A DNA stretch of 9,383 nt from Limisphaerales bacterium (GTDB lineage: Bacteria > Verrucomicrobiota > Verrucomicrobiia > Limisphaerales > UBA11358). The DNA lies in NCBI GenBank assembly GCA_003455565.1, contig DMQW01000225.1, positions 1 through 9,383 of the forward strand. Reading direction: 5' to 3'. The translations under genes and the position numbers were made by a program. Of the stretch, positions 1 to 6,538 are shown one piece after another (the stretch's first letter is position 1; each line of letters opens with the position of its first letter). A model generated the notes under the pieces. That model ran no database searches and was not told the origin of the DNA. It worked only from the letters and a program-made list of their open reading frames with translations.

Positions 1-48
1 CGAGATGCTCAGGAGTCTCGTGGGCTCGGAGATGTGTATAAGAGACAG
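1..48 (+). other. Nextera sequencing adapter left on the contig end (non-genomic)
   Basis: Bases 1-6 (CGAGAT) match the end of the P7 flow-cell sequence. Bases 7-14 (GCTCAGGA) match an 8-base Nextera i7 index as written in the adapter (N704 from memory). Bases 15-29 (GTCTCGTGGGCTCGG) match the read-2 linker, and bases 30-48 (AGATGTGTATAAGAGACAG) match the 19-bp Tn5 mosaic end. Order and spacing are exactly those of a tagmentation library molecule, so this is untrimmed adapter rather than biology. The genome begins at base 49. The apparent GTG start at 34 and the next four codons of the first open frame are adapter-derived and must not be annotated as protein. Confidence 0.97.
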
Positions 49-1821
49 CCCATCTACGGCATGGAATCCTGGGGCGACGTGTTCAGCAAGCGACAGAGCC
101 TCCTGCTTCAAACACTCGCGAGACTCGGGGTCGAAGCTGGCAAGCGTGCTGATCCAAACATGAAGAATGTGCTGACCGTCCTTTTCGCTCTAGCTCTCGG
201 TCGCCAAGCTGATGCTTGTTCCTCGCTCGCGCGCTGGCACACGACCCGCGAAATTAACACGGGAGCTTTCGGACGCCAAGCTCTCGGCATGGTATGGGAC
301 TTCTGCGAAATTAATCCGTTCTCAGGTTCAAGCGGCGGATGGGAGGGAGTAGTTCAATGGATTGCCAAGGTCTGTGAATCGCAAGCCCAAGGTGACGGAC
401 ATAACAGCGGGCAAGTCCAACGAGCATCAGCGACCGCGCATCCTCTTTCAGATGACATCGCCTCGGCTTGGATTACGGACCCGCCCTATTACGACGCTGT
501 TCCCTATGCTCACCTTTCTGATTATTTTTACGTCTGGCTCCGCCGGATGCTTCACGAATCTCAGCCGGAACTATTCGGCTTTCAGTGCGTGCCAAAGGAC
601 GAAGAAGTTGTAGTTGATAGACCGCACTATTTGAGTCAGTCGAAAAAAGACGTTGCGTTTTACGAACGCGAGTTGACCAAAGCTTTTGCCGAAGGCCGAC
701 GTGTGCTTCGACCTGACGGCATCGGTGCCATTGTTTTCGCCAGCAAGACTACAGCAAGTTGGGAAGCCATTTTGAAAGCTGTTGTTGACGCCGGTTGGAT
801 TATCACCGGCTCATGGCCCATTGATACAGAAATGGAAGCGCGCGTTGCGGCACAAGGTCAAGCTCGGCTCGCATCCTCCGTCCATCTCGTCTGCCGCCCG
901 CGCGAAAATCCCGACGGCTCGGTGCGCACGGACGAAATCGGCGATTGGCGCGACGTGTTGCAGGCGTTGCCCATCCGCATTCACGAATGGATGCCGCGTC
1001 TGGCCGAGGAAGGCGTCGTCGGCGCAGATGCCATATTCGCCTGTCTCGGCCCGGCGTTGGAAATCTTCTCCCGTTATTCGCGCGTCGAGAAAGCCAGCGG
1101 CGAAACCGTCACGCTCAAGGAATACTTGGAATGTGTCTGGGCGGCAGTCGCCAAGGAAGCGCTCACCATCATTTTCCCGGACGCCGACACCATCGGCTTT
1201 GAAGAAGACGCGCGCCTGACCGCCATGTGGCTCTGGACTTTGACCGGCGGAAAGGCAGATGCCGCCAACGGCGAGAACGCCGAGGACGCGGACGCTGACG
1301 ACGAATCCGAAGGCAGCGCGAAGAAATCAAAGACGACTGGCTTCGTCCTCGAATACGACGCCGCGCGCAAAATCGCGCAAGGACTCGGCGCACACTTGGA
1401 AGATTTGACCAGCCTCGTGGAAGTTTCCGGCGATCAAGCCCGGCTGCTGCCCGTCGGCGAACGCGCCCGCCATCTGTTTGGCAAAGAAGAAGGCCAAGTC
1501 ACGCCCGCCAGAAAAAAGAAAATCCCGCAGCTCGACTTGTTCAAAATGCTCGAACAAGCCGACGAGAGCGGCACGACCTTCGGCGAAACGAAAGTTGAAC
1601 GTCACGGCGAGACCGTTCTCGACCGCATCCACCAGAGCATGATTCTTTTCGCCGCCGGTCGCAGCGAAGCGTTGAAAAGATTTCTCGTTGAAGACGGTGC
1701 AGGCCGCGACCAACGCTTCTGGCGGCTGGCGCAGGCATTGTCCGCTTTGTATCCTTCCTCCACGGAAGAAAAGCGCTGGGTTGACGGCGTGCTGGCGCGG
1801 AAGAAAGGACTCGGATTTTAA
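49..1821 (+). CDS. DUF1156-type adenine-specific DNA methylase, C-terminal part (5' truncated)
   Basis: This is probably the C-terminal part of a DUF1156-containing adenine-specific DNA methylase (COG1743 type), which would transfer a methyl group from S-adenosylmethionine to adenine N6 in DNA. The catalytic motif IV is visible as DPPYYDAVPY (nt 478-507), followed by an aromatic stretch (YAHLSDYFYVWLRR) typical of this family. Next comes a segment reading RRVLRPDGIGAIVFASK, then WPIDTEMEAR and SSVHLVCRPR, which fit the later strands of a Rossmann methyltransferase. An acidic low-complexity linker (nt about 1258-1320) leads to a charged C-terminal domain with a KKKIPQLDLF segment. Family members run to roughly 900-1000 residues. 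Only 590 codons are present, so the N-terminal DUF1156 region and the SAM-binding motif I are missing, because the contig starts here in adapter sequence. Its stop lies one base before the next start, so it is the first visible gene of an operon. In a defence cassette it could mark self DNA; that role is inferred. Confidence 0.85.
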   Translation, partial: PIYGMESWGDVFSKRQSLLLQTLARLGVEAGKRADPNMKNVLTVLFALALGRQADACSSLARWHTTREINTGAFGRQALGMVWDFCEINPFSGSSGGWEGVVQWIAKVCESQAQGDGHNSGQVQRASATAHPLSDDIASAWITDPPYYDAVPYAHLSDYFYVWLRRMLHESQPELFGFQCVPKDEEVVVDRPHYLSQSKKDVAFYERELTKAFAEGRRVLRPDGIGAIVFASKTTASWEAILKAVVDAGWIITGSWPIDTEMEARVAAQGQARLASSVHLVCRPRENPDGSVRTDEIGDWRDVLQALPIRIHEWMPRLAEEGVVGADAIFACLGPALEIFSRYSRVEKASGETVTLKEYLECVWAAVAKEALTIIFPDADTIGFEEDARLTAMWLWTLTGGKADAANGENAEDADADDESEGSAKKSKTTGFVLEYDAARKIAQGLGAHLEDLTSLVEVSGDQARLLPVGERARHLFGKEEGQVTPARKKKIPQLDLFKMLEQADESGTTFGETKVERHGETVLDRIHQSMILFAAGRSEALKRFLVEDGAGRDQRFWRLAQALSALYPSSTEEKRWVDGVLARKKGLGF

Positions 1822-1822
1822 C

Positions 1823-2512
1823 ATGGAATACATTGTTTATTGCGATGAAAGTCGGCACGACGGCGCGGCGCATAATCGTTTCATGTCCATCGGCAGTCTG
1901 TGGCTGCCGCGCAGCCGGAAAACGGAATTGACCCAGCAATTCCGCGCGCTGCGGGAGAGTATCGGCCTCAAAGGTGAGATCAAGTGGAGCAAGGTCAGCA
2001 CCAAGAAATTGGAGGCGTATCAAAAACTCGTGGGTTTTTTCTTTGACCAGCCAGACTTGCGTTTTCGCGCGATTCTGGTGGACCAGTCGAAGCTGGATTT
2101 GAACCGTTTTCACGGCGGCGACCGCGAGCTGGGTTTTTACAAATTCTATTTCGAGATGTTGGAAAAATGGATTGTGGCGGAGAATCGTTATCTGGTGTTG
2201 CTGGATTTCAAGAAGAACAAGGGGGCCGACCGCTACACCACGCTCCGGCGGGCATTGGAAAATAAAACCAAGGGCCGGGCGTGGATTGATGATTTGACGG
2301 TGATTGACTCATCCGAATCGCCACTGGCGCAATTGAGCGATTTGCTGGCCGGTGCCGTGGCGGCAACCTGGTGCGGATTCCCGACGGACACGGCCAAGTC
2401 CCGGCTGGCCGGCTACATCGGCCAGCGGCGCGGGGCGTCCTTGCTGGCGGTGAACAGCAGTGCGGAAATCATCAAATTCAACCTTTTCAAAATTCAACTC
2501 GAAATCGTTTGA
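1823..2512 (+). CDS. DUF3800 domain protein (putative RNase H-like nuclease)
   Basis: The 229-aa product fits the DUF3800 family, thought to have an RNase H-like fold; biochemical function is poorly known. The N-terminal signature is YIVYCDESRHDG, with D8, E9 and S10 at the family's first acidic position. Further conserved-looking acidic points are E52 in KGEIKW, D87 in ILVDQSK, D128 in LVLLDFKK, and D162 and D173 in DSSESPLAQLSDLLAGAV, which matches the family's QLaDllaGa helix. Length is normal, so the gene looks intact. The ATG at 1823 was chosen because the first strand and CDES motif follow at once. The same frame stays open upstream to 1688, but only over the end of the methylase gene. 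It begins one base after the methylase stop, which implies co-transcription and probably translational coupling; a weak purine-rich AAAGGA lies at 1804-1809. DUF3800 genes are frequent near defence and mobile genes. Nuclease activity here is inferred. Confidence 0.8.
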   Translation: MEYIVYCDESRHDGAAHNRFMSIGSLWLPRSRKTELTQQFRALRESIGLKGEIKWSKVSTKKLEAYQKLVGFFFDQPDLRFRAILVDQSKLDLNRFHGGDRELGFYKFYFEMLEKWIVAENRYLVLLDFKKNKGADRYTTLRRALENKTKGRAWIDDLTVIDSSESPLAQLSDLLAGAVAATWCGFPTDTAKSRLAGYIGQRRGASLLAVNSSAEIIKFNLFKIQLEIV

Positions 2513-2515
2513 TCC

Positions 2516-3031
2516 GTGGATTTGAACGCTATCATTTTGGATTTTTCAGCCGTCCCCGACGAGGAATTAGATCCTCAAGGGCAAGCTGCCTACCGATTTC
2601 ATTATCTGAACCGGGGAAAATATGGCATCCATACCAGTCACGACGGCGAAGAAGTGATTTTTCACGAAGATCAATTCGGTCACGCTTTTTTCGACAAGCC
2701 GGATAAAAAAAGTTTGATAAAGAGGCGTGACTTGCCGGACGAAAGACGTTTGGAGAGAATGCGCTGGATTGGCCCGCTGATTCGGGGTGAAGTCGCCGGT
2801 TCGGAATGTTGGCATGTTCCCAGCCCGACCGGTCGCCGCCGACCGCCTAACCGACTTTATATTGCCTGGAATCAATTATACGTCGTTTGGCTGGAGCCAA
2901 GACAACTTGGCGGCTGGAAATTTTCCAGCGCTTATGACGTGGTATCGGCCAGATATATCCGCGAAAAATATTGCCGAGGCGGCGGGAAAATATGGCCGGT
3001 AAAGCCTGCGAAAGTGGTGCCCCGTGATTAA
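2516..3031 (+). CDS. Uncharacterised 171-aa protein, possible BECR-fold RNase
   Basis: I do not recognise a named family with certainty. The 171-aa product has no signal peptide or membrane segment and is rich in basic and aromatic residues. The N-terminal half (residues 1-75) may be a separate domain, with GKYGIHTSHDGEEVIFHEDQ and HAFFDKPDK. The C-terminal half (about 78-160) runs ERMRWIGPLIRG, ECWHVPSP, RLYIAWNQLYVVWLEPR, GWKFSSAYDV, IREKYCRGG. This order (helix, a charged W/P segment, paired strands ending in YVVWL, a strand with an F-[ST]-x-AY motif, then basic residues) resembles Barnase-EndoU-ColicinE5/D-RelE nucleases, so an RNase role is a reasonable guess only. The GTG start at 2516 lies three bases after the DUF3800 stop in the same reading frame, and no ATG fits better. 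It sits between a methylase and an ATPase gene, so a defence effector or toxin is plausible. A strong hairpin overlaps its stop codon. Confidence 0.65.
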   Translation: MDLNAIILDFSAVPDEELDPQGQAAYRFHYLNRGKYGIHTSHDGEEVIFHEDQFGHAFFDKPDKKSLIKRRDLPDERRLERMRWIGPLIRGEVAGSECWHVPSPTGRRRPPNRLYIAWNQLYVVWLEPRQLGGWKFSSAYDVVSARYIREKYCRGGGKIWPVKPAKVVPRD

Positions 3032-3046
3032 GCCGGCTCACGGGGC
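3019..3046 (+). terminator. Hairpin over the stop codon of the 171-aa gene
   Basis: GCCCCGTGA (3019-3027) and TCACGGGGC (3038-3046) form a perfect 9-bp, GC-rich stem around a 10-nt loop that contains the TAA stop at 3029-3031. The stem is strong, but no T-run follows, so it is not a classical intrinsic terminator. It could attenuate transcription, protect the 3' end of the upstream mRNA, or be the first element of the structured gap that follows. Confidence 0.4.
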
Positions 3047-3126
3047 CAGAAGCCAAATCCGCCGCCATAAGGCGTGGATTAAACTGCTTCTTGCGAAGCA
3101 TCACGGATAATATATCGGATGATGGC

Positions 3127-3152
3127 CTTGAAATTCAACAGCGAATTTCAAG
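3127..3152. repeat. Perfect 10-bp inverted repeat upstream of the DUF499 gene
   Basis: CTTGAAATTC at 3127-3136 is the exact reverse complement of GAATTTCAAG at 3143-3152, with a 6-bp spacer. It lies 53 bp before the ATPase start and just upstream of the weak promoter-like sequence at 3168-3196. It could be an operator for a dimeric regulator or a hairpin in the transcript; the sequence alone does not decide. Confidence 0.45.
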
Positions 3153-3167
3153 TGCGTCGGCAAAACT

Positions 3168-3196
3168 TTGCAGAACTGGACGTTGTGATTAAAAAT
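3168..3196 (+). promoter_or_regulatory. Weak sigma70-like promoter candidate for the DUF499 gene
   Basis: TTGCAG (3168-3173), a 17-bp spacer and AAAAAT (3191-3196) loosely match -35 and -10 boxes. Transcription would begin about three bases before the ATG at 3206, giving a nearly leaderless mRNA. That would fit the absence of any Shine-Dalgarno sequence before this ATG. The match is poor, and AT-rich DNA gives such hits by chance. Confidence 0.2.
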
Positions 3197-3205
3197 AATT
3201 GAATT

Positions 3206-5980
3206 ATGCCGCTGAAACCTTGGTATAAAGTCGTCACCCCGCGCGAGGACTTGCGCGACGGCAAACCGCTCGATGCGTCTGAATTCGCCGTGCATTTGGA
3301 TCAGGTTCGCGAAGGCAAAGCGCCTGCGGATTATCAAAAGCCCGAACGCTTTTTCGAGCGGACGTATCTCACCAAGAATCTCGCCAGTCTCGCTTCCGAA
3401 GTCATCCGCCGTTTGTCCGGCGAGAAAACGGAAACCAACGCCATCTTCAACCTCTCGACGCAATTTGGCGGCGGCAAAACCCACGCGCTGACACTGCTTT
3501 ACCATCTCGCCCAACAAGGTTCGGCGGCGAACAAATTCGCCGGAATATCCACCTTGCTCGCCAAGGCAGGCATCGCCGGTGTTCCCAAGGCCGAGGCCGC
3601 TGTGTTCGTCGGCACGGAGTTCGATTCCATCAGCGGGCGGGGCGGAAAAGACGGCACGCCGCTTCGCAAAACACCATGGGGTGAAATCGCGTGGCAACTT
3701 GGCGGCAAGCAATCATTTACCATCGTCGCCGAACACGATAAAAAAGGAGAAGCCCCCGGCGGCGAAGTCATCCGCCAATTTCTGCCCAAGGACAAACCCA
3801 GCCTTATTTTGATGGACGAGTTGATGAACTACGTCAGCCGCAACCGCCGGGGCGGTTTGGGCGCGCAGCTTTACAATTTTTTGCAAAATCTTTCGGAAGT
3901 GGCGCGCAGCACAGACAACGTCGTGCTGGCCGTTTCCATTCCGGCATCGGAACTGGAAATGACGGCGGAAGACCAGTCCGATTTTGAGCGGTTCAAGAAA
4001 GTGCTGGACCGGCTCGGCAAGGCCATCGTCATGTCGTCGGACACGGAGATTTCCGAGATCATCCGACGCCGATTGTTCGAGTGGGACGAACGCGCCGTCA
4101 CCAGCGAGGGCAAAGTGATGTTGCCTAAAGAGGCGTTGGAAACTTGTGTCGAATACGCCGATTGGGTTGTCGAGCATCGGCAACAATTGCCGAGCCAATT
4201 CAACGTGGACGGAGCGCGCGAGGCATTCATGGCCACCTATCCATTTCATCCGGCGGTCATTTCTGTGTTCGAGCGCAAGTGGCAGGCATTGCCCCGCTTT
4301 CAGCAAACCCGTGGCGTGTTGCGCCTGCTCGCATTGTGGGTGTCGCGTGCATATCAGGAAGGTTTCAAGGGCGCGCACAAGGATGCGATGATCGGACTTG
4401 GCACCGCGCCGCTCGATGACGCCATGTTCCGTTCCGCCACCTTTGAACAGTTGGGCGAGACGAAGTTGGAAGGCGCGGTGACGACTGACATTTGCGGCAA
4501 ATGCGATTCGCACGCAACGAGGCTTGATGCCGAGGCGACGGAAACCATCAAGAATGCCCGCCTGCATCGCAAAGCGATTACGGCCATTTTCTTCGAGTCA
4601 AACGGCGGTCAGGCGAAGGCTGACGCCACCGTGCCGGAAATCCGTTTCGCCGTGGCTGAACCCGGACTCGACATCGGCAACGTGGAAACCGCGCTGGAGG
4701 CGTTGACCGAAGACTGTTACTACCTTGCCGTGGAGCGCAACCGCTACCATTTCAGTCTCAAGGAAAATCTCAACAAGCGGTTCGCCGACCGGCGTGCGAC
4801 CATTCCGCCCGCCCAGGTCGAAGACCAAATTCGCGAAGAAATCCAGAAAGTGTTCAACACCGGCAACGGATTGGAACGGATTTTCTTCGCGGAGAAAACC
4901 ATTCAGATTGCCGACCGGCCGGCGGTCACGCTGGTTGTGCTGTCCCCCGACCAGTCGTTGCAGGACGAGAAGGCCACCGTGACGTTCGTTGAGAACATGA
5001 TTCGAGAATACGGCACATCATCGCGCACGTTCAAAAGTTCCATCATTTTCTGTGTGCCGGAAACGCCAGACAATCTTCGCGAAGACGCCCGCAAGGTGCT
5101 CGCATGGGAGGCCATTGACGACGACGATTTGAAACTGGATGAAACCCAGGCTCACCAACTCGCGGAAAACATCAAGAAAGCCCGGCGTGATTTGAAGGAA
5201 ACCATCTGGCGCACTTACAAAAATTTGATGTTGCTCGGCAAGGACAACACGGTGAAGCGTGTTGATCTTGGTTTGGTTCATTCCAGTGCGGCGACGGACT
5301 TGGTTTCGCTAATTGTAAGCCGATTAAATTCAGATGGGGATTTGGAAACCAAGGGAATCAGTCCGTCGTTTTTAATTCGCAATTGGCCGCCCGCCTTCAA
5401 GGAGTGGTCAACAAAGTCGGTGCGAGATGCTTTTTTTGCCGCGCCGCAATTCCCGCGTCTGACGAATCCAGATGTGTTGAAGGAAACGATTTCCCGTGGC
5501 GTTGGCAATGGCCTGCTGGCCTATGTCGGCAAAACCGCATCGGGCGAATACAAACCCTTTTATTTCAACAAAGCTCTGATGACAGCCGACGTGGAATTGT
5601 CGGAGGAAATGTTTATCATTACCAAGGAGGTTGCCGAGGCATACTTGAAAGGCCGCGCCACGCCACCCCCGGCCATGTCTGTCGCGCCACCGGTTGACCC
5701 GACCGGCAAAGTTCTGCCGCCGGTCGTCCCGCCGGCCACCGTTCAGCCACCGCTTGTGCCCGCCGGCACATCCGTCCTGAAGTGGACCGGCGAAGTTCCG
5801 GCGCAGAAGTGGATGAATTTTTACACCAAAGTTTTGTCCAAGTTTGCGTCGGCGCGCGGCCTGAAGCTGACCGTGAAAGTTGAAGTGTCACCCGAAGGCG
5901 GCGTGTCCAAGCAGAAACTAGACGAAACAAAATCGGCGCTCCGCGAGCTTGGTTTGAGTGAAGACGTGAACGCCGAATGA
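3206..5980 (+). CDS. DUF499 domain ATPase (COG1483-type, defence-associated)
   Basis: The 924-aa protein matches DUF499 ATPases, large P-loop proteins found with DUF1156 methylases in defence islands. After an N-terminal segment with TPREDLRDG and a FFERTYLTKNL stretch, the Walker A loop is TQFGGGKTH (residues 85-93, K91), characteristic of this family. Walker B is SLILMDEL (199-206, D204 and E205). NVVLAVSIPASE (238-249) may be the following sensor strand. A helical region with IIRRRLFEW follows. The middle and C-terminal thirds are helical and less conserved. A proline-rich linker at about 815-855 leads to a final small domain (about 857-920, KWTGEVPAQKWMNFYTKVLSKF). Length is usual and the frame is unbroken. 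Its exact activity is not established; it may power or gate the methylase or an effector after sensing phage DNA. No Shine-Dalgarno is seen at the ATG, and the gene is separated from its neighbours by a hairpin-rich gap. It is the last gene of the cassette. Confidence 0.88.
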   Translation: MPLKPWYKVVTPREDLRDGKPLDASEFAVHLDQVREGKAPADYQKPERFFERTYLTKNLASLASEVIRRLSGEKTETNAIFNLSTQFGGGKTHALTLLYHLAQQGSAANKFAGISTLLAKAGIAGVPKAEAAVFVGTEFDSISGRGGKDGTPLRKTPWGEIAWQLGGKQSFTIVAEHDKKGEAPGGEVIRQFLPKDKPSLILMDELMNYVSRNRRGGLGAQLYNFLQNLSEVARSTDNVVLAVSIPASELEMTAEDQSDFERFKKVLDRLGKAIVMSSDTEISEIIRRRLFEWDERAVTSEGKVMLPKEALETCVEYADWVVEHRQQLPSQFNVDGAREAFMATYPFHPAVISVFERKWQALPRFQQTRGVLRLLALWVSRAYQEGFKGAHKDAMIGLGTAPLDDAMFRSATFEQLGETKLEGAVTTDICGKCDSHATRLDAEATETIKNARLHRKAITAIFFESNGGQAKADATVPEIRFAVAEPGLDIGNVETALEALTEDCYYLAVERNRYHFSLKENLNKRFADRRATIPPAQVEDQIREEIQKVFNTGNGLERIFFAEKTIQIADRPAVTLVVLSPDQSLQDEKATVTFVENMIREYGTSSRTFKSSIIFCVPETPDNLREDARKVLAWEAIDDDDLKLDETQAHQLAENIKKARRDLKETIWRTYKNLMLLGKDNTVKRVDLGLVHSSAATDLVSLIVSRLNSDGDLETKGISPSFLIRNWPPAFKEWSTKSVRDAFFAAPQFPRLTNPDVLKETISRGVGNGLLAYVGKTASGEYKPFYFNKALMTADVELSEEMFIITKEVAEAYLKGRATPPPAMSVAPPVDPTGKVLPPVVPPATVQPPLVPAGTSVLKWTGEVPAQKWMNFYTKVLSKFASARGLKLTVKVEVSPEGGVSKQKLDETKSALRELGLSEDVNAE

Positions 5981-6030
5981 ATCAATCGTCTCGTCACCTA
6001 TTTCAGCTTTCCACTTTCACCCTTCAGTTT

Positions 6031-6267
6031 TTATCCATCGCCCCACCATTGCCGCTCGAAAAAATCCCGGTCTATCCGCACCGGCGCGATGCAGCGCGGA
6101 TCATCCGTCTTCGGGCTGTTCACCAGATTGCTGATGGGATAAATCTTCATCGGCTCATCCAGCGGACGCCCCAGCGCCAGCTTGTAGCCGTCATCACGCG
6201 GATCATCGTCTTTCAGCCACCACCTGAAATTTCCCGTCCGCGCCGAACAAACCGTTGAAACGGTTTT
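6031..6267 (-). pseudogene. C-terminal remnant resembling an SOS-response-associated peptidase (SRAP/YedK)
   Basis: Read on the minus strand, the open frame ending at the TAA at 6033-6031 contains YKLALGRPLDEPMKIYPISN followed by LVNSPKTDDPRCIAPV and RIDRDFFERQWWGDG. The pattern PMxxYPISxLVNSPxxDDPxxIxP matches the C-terminal end of SRAP proteins (YedK/HMCES), which bind covalently to abasic sites in single-stranded DNA through an N-terminal cysteine. Only about 70 residues are recognisable. The frame has no start and meets a stop at 6270-6268. Similarity fades near 6240, and a double-hairpin repeat begins at 6249, so repeat insertion or repeat-mediated deletion probably removed the catalytic part. 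It is convergent with the ATPase gene and marks the right limit of the cassette. The family call rests on a short stretch; an unrelated C-terminus is possible. Confidence 0.45.
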
Positions 6268-6315
6268 TCATTTGCACGGATTCTGTCACCGGGCTGAAGC
6301 CTGGTGTTAATGAGA
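6249..6315 (+). repeat. Double-hairpin repeat, copy A (67 bp)
   Basis: Hairpin 1 is AAACCGTT-GA-AACGGTTT (6249-6266). A 20-nt spacer follows, then hairpin 2, CACCGGGCT-GA-AGCCTGGTG (6287-6306, with one G.T wobble), then TTAATGAGA. Copy B at 6443-6509 has the same layout base for base. It resembles short palindromic dispersed repeats that I recall from verrucomicrobial genomes, comparable in form to REP/BIME elements. It abuts the broken SRAP-like frame. Confidence 0.75.
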
Positions 6316-6442
6316 TCAAGTTTCCCATCCCCACCGCGAGCGCGGCTGCGCCAGCGAGTTGAAATGGGGCAAGGTCAGCCGGGTGAATAGCGTGCGGAGA
6401 AAAGGGAAACGGTTTCAACCGTTTTCCACGCCTGCAGCCCCA
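6316..6442. other. Repeat-flanked non-coding stretch
   Basis: I see no gene here. The stretch lies between the two repeat copies and probably belongs to the same dispersed repeat cluster. The minus frame running through it, which begins at 6418, ends inside the SRAP-like remnant and translates the hairpins as protein, so it is spurious. Only the lone hairpin at 6407-6424 stands out. Confidence 0.5.
6407..6424. repeat. Lone hairpin related to the double-hairpin repeats
   Basis: AAACGGTT-TC-AACCGTTT is a perfect 8-bp stem with a 2-nt TC spacer, the complement of the GA spacer in copies A and B. It therefore looks like hairpin 1 in the opposite orientation, with one further compensated pair change. 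It has no partner hairpin 2 nearby and lies 18 bp before copy B. Confidence 0.55.
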
Positions 6443-6509
6443 AAGCCGTTGAAACGGCTTGCATCCGGGTTGCTCGCTCCCACCGGGCTGAAGCCCGGTG
6501 CTAATGAGA
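6443..6509 (+). repeat. Double-hairpin repeat, copy B (67 bp)
   Basis: Hairpin 1 is AAGCCGTT-GA-AACGGCTT (6443-6460). After a 20-nt spacer comes hairpin 2, CACCGGGCT-GA-AGCCCGGTG (6481-6500, a perfect 9-bp stem), then CTAATGAGA. Compared with copy A, position 3 of the first stem changes from A to G and its partner from T to C, so pairing is kept, while only about 4 of 20 spacer bases agree. It ends 29 bp beyond the stop of the minus-strand HNH gene and could end or stabilise that transcript. Confidence 0.75.
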
Positions 6510-6538
6510 GGTTGCCAGAAAGTGAGATGCGCCTGTGG

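Larger units (their letters stand above)
3032..3205 (+). other. 174-bp intergenic gap with successive hairpins
   Basis: No convincing gene lies here, although the rest of the cassette is packed to within 1-3 bases. After the hairpin at 3019-3046 there are three more inverted repeats. AATCCGCC (3056-3063) pairs with GGC-GGATT (3071-3080) across a 2-nt bulge. TGCTTC/GAAGCA has a 4-nt loop (3085-3100). CTTGAAATTC/GAATTTCAAG is a perfect 10-bp stem with a 6-nt loop (3127-3152). The last part, from about 3186, is AT-rich up to the ATPase start. A 27-codon ATG frame (3119-3202) ends four bases before that start; it could be a leader peptide but has no support. The gap may carry regulation for the ATPase gene or a structured RNA. 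Confidence 0.45.

Noticed and set aside
49..840. Impression that the first 800 bases of the methylase have lower GC than the rest
   Set aside because: Hand counts on single lines ranged from about 40 to 62 percent with no sharp step, so there is not enough to claim a chimera or recombination.
1327..2113. Two overlapping minus-strand open frames (168 and 190 codons) opposite the methylase end and the DUF3800 start
   Set aside because: They are shadows of well-supported plus-strand genes, with no motifs of their own.
2516..3031. Idea that the 171-aa gene is DUF3780, a partner I recall from some DUF499/DUF1156 loci
   Set aside because: I cannot see sequence features I associate with DUF3780, and the C-terminal half fits a small RNase fold better.
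3119..3202. 27-codon ATG frame ending four bases before the ATPase start
   Set aside because: Its position would suit a leader peptide, but it spans the 10-bp inverted repeat, has no ribosome binding site, and is short enough to occur by chance. It is kept only as a remark under the intergenic gap.
5977..6258. 93-codon plus-strand frame whose ATG overlaps the DUF499 stop (ATGA)
   Set aside because: The overlap looks operon-like, but the frame is antisense to the SRAP-like remnant, runs into repeat copy A and shows no protein-like motif.
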